64,000 bases of DNA from positions 934,883-998,882 of the forward strand of contig NZ_LWLP01000001.1 of the NCBI RefSeq assembly GCF_001641125.1, given 5' to 3'. This DNA comes from Arthrobacter sp. OY3WO11 (GTDB taxonomy: Bacteria > Actinomycetota > Actinomycetes > Actinomycetales > Micrococcaceae). A model generated the notes under the pieces. The model was not told the origin of the DNA. It saw nothing but the letters and a program-made list of their open reading frames with translations, and made no database searches. A program made the translations under genes and the position numbers. This document shows, piece after piece, positions 62,701 to 64,000 of the stretch. Each line of letters opens with the position of its first letter. Within the stretch, counting starts at the first letter, position 1.

Positions 62701-63446
62701 ACATGGGCTGGATGCACGACTCCCTCAAGTACGCCTCCGAGGAGCCGATCAACCGCAAGTGGCACCACGGAACAGTCACCTTCTCGTTGGTCTACGCCTT
62801 CACGGAAAACTTCCTGCTGCCCATCAGCCACGACGAGGTAGTTCACGGCAAGGGCTCCATGTTGCGCAAGATGCCGGGCGACCGTTGGCAGCAGCTTGCC
62901 AACCTGCGTGCCTTCTTTGCATACCAATGGGCGCACCCGGGCAAGCAGCTCATCTTCATGGGCACGGAATTCGGCCAGGAAGCGGAGTGGTCCGAACAGC
63001 ACGGGCTTGACTGGTGGCTCGCAGACATCCCGGCGCACAAGGGACTGCAGCTGCTGACCAAGGACCTCAACGAGCTGTATGCATCCACCCCTGCCCTGTA
63101 CACCCGGGACAATGAACCCGGCGGCTTCCAGTGGATCAACGGGGGAGACGCCGACCGTAACGTCCTCTCCTTCATCCGCTGGGACAAGGAGAACAACCCG
63201 CTGGTCTGCGCCATCAACTTCTCGGGAGCACCCCACGTTGGCTACACCCTTGGTGTACCTGAAGCCGGGGCCTGGACGGAAGTGCTGAACACAGATGCAA
63301 CAACCTATGGCGGATCCGGTGTCCTCAACTCCGGTGAGCTGAAGGCTACGGACAAGGGGCAGGACGGACAGCCGGCAACCCTCAGCGTCACATTGCCTCC
63401 GCTGGGCGCCGCCTACTTCAAGCCCGGAGCTCCTGCCGCAGGCTAA
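59751..63446 (+). CDS. glgB: Maltokinase fused to 1,4-alpha-glucan branching enzyme (Mak-GlgB)
   Basis: A 1,231-residue fusion. Residues about 1-470 are maltokinase: an N-terminal cap domain, VKFFRVLSEG, and the catalytic loop HGDLHLGQIL with His338 and Asp340, followed by LDFEGEP. It makes maltose 1-phosphate for GlgE. Residues about 491-1,231 are a full-length GlgB: HHAPHSVLGAH, CBM48, VNEWMPVAEHPF-like block, nucleophile Asp907 in GLRVDAV, acid/base Glu960 in IAEESTAFP and ISHDEVVHGKGSM. There is no stop between them. An internal ATG at 61221 begins the GlgB part and has GGAAGG 8 bases before it, so free GlgB may also be made. It starts one base after the treS stop. Confidence 0.93.
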   Translation: MNQPILTPALTALLQEWLPRQRWFPVKTPDFEMSQAGSLGLEDPSGHAGLAVFLLRVTTQTPDGGARTAVVQVPLSFRHAPAAGMERALVGQAAGMDPSRTWVYDAVHDPDFVGSWLELIRQEEKAPNGTAAGFRVPGELRLPTARGVVKVLSGEQSNSSVIVDDGESAAIVKFFRVLSEGTNPEVEVGAALTAGGTSEVPATLGWVRGEWLGEGLPASTTAKGPRYVQGELAVAHEFLAGGRDAWRLAVDAARSGTDFTAEAHALGAATATVHQRLAQALGHSAEPQPGQVIASAVAQRVREAWAEAGAAVGPYDDALNALLDRLGHEPAGPLQRIHGDLHLGQILQVPGPSGNPARWAILDFEGEPLRPVAERNVPDVPLRDVVGMLRSFDYAAGAAQREQEGAQVPASWVDDCAEAFLAGYAGVTPGTVDRESPLFVALWLDKALYEVVYEMRNRPDWLAIPVNASRRLLGSKGAGGHAGAASEGNEMTGSAQTDRPGVPLKVDEGTLGRIANGEHHAPHSVLGAHLDDYGHVTIRTVKHLAEAISVLTPAGEVPMEHEAHGVWVAVLEPLQQGHVPDYRLSVTYPGSDPVTVDDPYRYLPTVGEVDLHLIGEGRHEKLWEVLGAHVQHYKSAMGDVDGVSFAVWAPNAQAVRVKGDFNAWDGRENSLRSLGSSGVWEIFVPGVVAGACYKFEIRTKAGHWVEKADPLAFGTEVPPLTASRVVEPSYAFKDQEWMEARAQRDPHNSAMSVYEVHLGSWRLGLGYRELAKELVEYVKWLGFTHVEFMPVAEHPFGGSWGYQVTSYFAPTSRFGHPDEFRYLVDTLHQAGIGVLLDWVPAHFPKDAWALAQFDGEPLYEHADPNLGEHPDWGTLIFDFGRTEVRNFLVANALYWLDEFHIDGLRVDAVASMLYLDYSREEGQWQPNRFGGRENLEAISFLQEVNATVYKTHPGAVMIAEESTAFPGVTAPTSHGGLGFGLKWNMGWMHDSLKYASEEPINRKWHHGTVTFSLVYAFTENFLLPISHDEVVHGKGSMLRKMPGDRWQQLANLRAFFAYQWAHPGKQLIFMGTEFGQEAEWSEQHGLDWWLADIPAHKGLQLLTKDLNELYASTPALYTRDNEPGGFQWINGGDADRNVLSFIRWDKENNPLVCAINFSGAPHVGYTLGVPEAGAWTEVLNTDATTYGGSGVLNSGELKATDKGQDGQPATLSVTLPPLGAAYFKPGAPAAG

Positions 63447-63465
63447 GCACGGCTCGTTGTGAAAG

Positions 63466-63490
63466 GCCCGGAATCCCCGTGATTCCGGGC
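63466..63490 (+). terminator. Intrinsic terminator of the glgE operon
   Basis: GCCCGGAATC (63466-63475) pairs with GATTCCGGGC (63481-63490) around CCCGT, followed by five T residues. It lies 20 bases after the fusion gene stop. Confidence 0.93.
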
Positions 63491-63537
63491 TTTTTCACGC
63501 TCTGTTGACTGCAGGCAGGGGAGGGTTTGCTGCCCGG

Positions 63538-63567
63538 TTGGCCTTCTGGAAAGAGTGGTGGTAGAGT
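63538..63567 (+). promoter_or_regulatory. Probable rRNA operon promoter
   Basis: TTGGCC (63538-63543) and TAGAGT (63562-63567) are 18 bases apart. The start would be near 63574, about 340 bases before 16S rRNA. Another -35-like TTGACT is at 63505-63510 without a good -10. CarD from this window is expected to act at such promoters. Confidence 0.5.
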
Positions 63568-63573
63568 TTATTT

Positions 63574-63911
63574 CCGCGCTGCTCCACGGAGTCAGACGGA
63601 AAAACCGACACTCAAGCCTTTGGCTAAAGAGAGTCGCGGACGCCGGTTTGACAAGTGATGAGCTAGCCGGTAAGTTTGTGAAGTTGCTCCGGAGCGATCC
63701 ATGGCTGGTTTGAGGCTGTGGTGGTGCCGGGTGTGTCTGTTGTTTGAGAACTCAATAGTGTGCCAAGTTTGTTGATACCAATTGTTTTATTGATTGGTTG
63801 TTTTGGCTGGGCCTGTCCACCCCGTGGATTGGGTCTGGTTTTTACAGCTGGTTTCAAATTTTGTGCAGCCTGGTTCCGCGTTTTCCCGTGGTGCCTGGTT
63901 GTGTCTGTTCT
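63574..63911 (+). other. rRNA leader with boxA-like antitermination site
   Basis: The leader contains no protein gene I support. At 63738-63756 is TGTTGTTTGAGAACTCAAT, which matches the boxA-like sequence found before 16S rRNA in actinobacteria and used for antitermination. The following AT-rich part (63765-63805) probably includes the processing stem partner of the 16S precursor. Confidence 0.7.

Positions 63912-64000
<89 letters not shown>

Noticed and set aside
61230..63236. A 668-residue open frame on the minus strand
   Set aside because: It lies entirely opposite the GlgB domain and has no recognisable motif.
63505..63533. TTGACT as -35 of the rRNA promoter
   Set aside because: No acceptable -10 lies at 16-18 bases; TTGGCC with TAGAGT fits better.

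Overview
The window is chromosomal DNA of a high-GC actinobacterium, most likely a member of the Micrococcaceae close to Arthrobacter or Pseudarthrobacter. The evidence is the actinobacterial gene content: CarD, a proteasome activator ending in GQYL, SenX3/RegX3, LpqE, the GlgE maltosyltransferase route, and an RqlH-type helicase. The start of 16S rRNA at the right edge also fits. Coding density is high and codon use looks uniform. I see no insertion sequence, prophage, CRISPR array or integrase, so this looks like core genome with a few lineage-specific inserts.

Layout. Bases 1-1,070: leftward YhgE/Pip-type membrane protein (cut by the window edge) and a degenerate ABC ATPase, with a TetR-type palindrome at the front. 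1,088-9,000: a disulfide oxidoreductase, tRNA-Arg, pckG, then leftward hmp with its Rrf2/NsrR-type regulator, an unknown protein and phosphomannomutase. 9,000-24,700: an RqlH-type helicase, a DHA2 efflux pump, tRNA-Ser, a GNAT acetyltransferase with prolyl oligopeptidase, an FAD/NAD protein of unknown role, a 1,509-residue secreted nuclease/5'-nucleotidase, a second tRNA-Ser, and a quinone reductase with a PadR regulator. 24,700-32,800: a DUF1540 protein, cstA with its YbdD partner, bpa, an aldo-keto reductase, several unknown proteins, two genes under 60 residues, and tRNA-Thr. 32,900-42,800: a secreted peptidase, holB-tmk, a cystathionine synthase/lyase, a methyltransferase, gpmA, phoU and senX3-regX3, with a PHO box between phoU and senX3. 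42,800-48,100: lpqE, carD, ispD, ispF, cysS and rlmB, the same order as in Mycobacterium tuberculosis. 48,200-63,450: storage polysaccharide genes: glgX, then a barnase/barstar pair, a PoxB-like enzyme and glgP, facing glgE-treS-(mak-glgB fusion). 63,450-64,000: rRNA promoter, leader and the first bases of 16S rRNA.

How the genes fit together. TreS, Mak, GlgE and GlgB convert trehalose to maltose, maltose 1-phosphate, linear alpha-glucan and branched alpha-glucan. GlgP and GlgX take the glucan apart again, and phosphohexomutase, GpmA and PckG link this to central carbon flow. SenX3-RegX3, PhoU and possibly the secreted nuclease/nucleotidase form a phosphate-scavenging theme. CarD, RqlH, HolB, RlmB and Bpa are housekeeping genes for transcription, DNA, RNA and protein turnover.

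A recurring feature is a TANNNT hexamer exactly 6-7 bases before an ATG or GTG start at about a dozen genes, which points to widespread leaderless mRNAs. The observations I rate highest are the Mak-GlgB fusion with an internal ribosome-binding site, the start-codon hairpin of bpa, the four-arm nested palindrome at 17,816-17,907, the in-register PHO box, and the unlisted small zinc-ribbon-like gene at 32,433.
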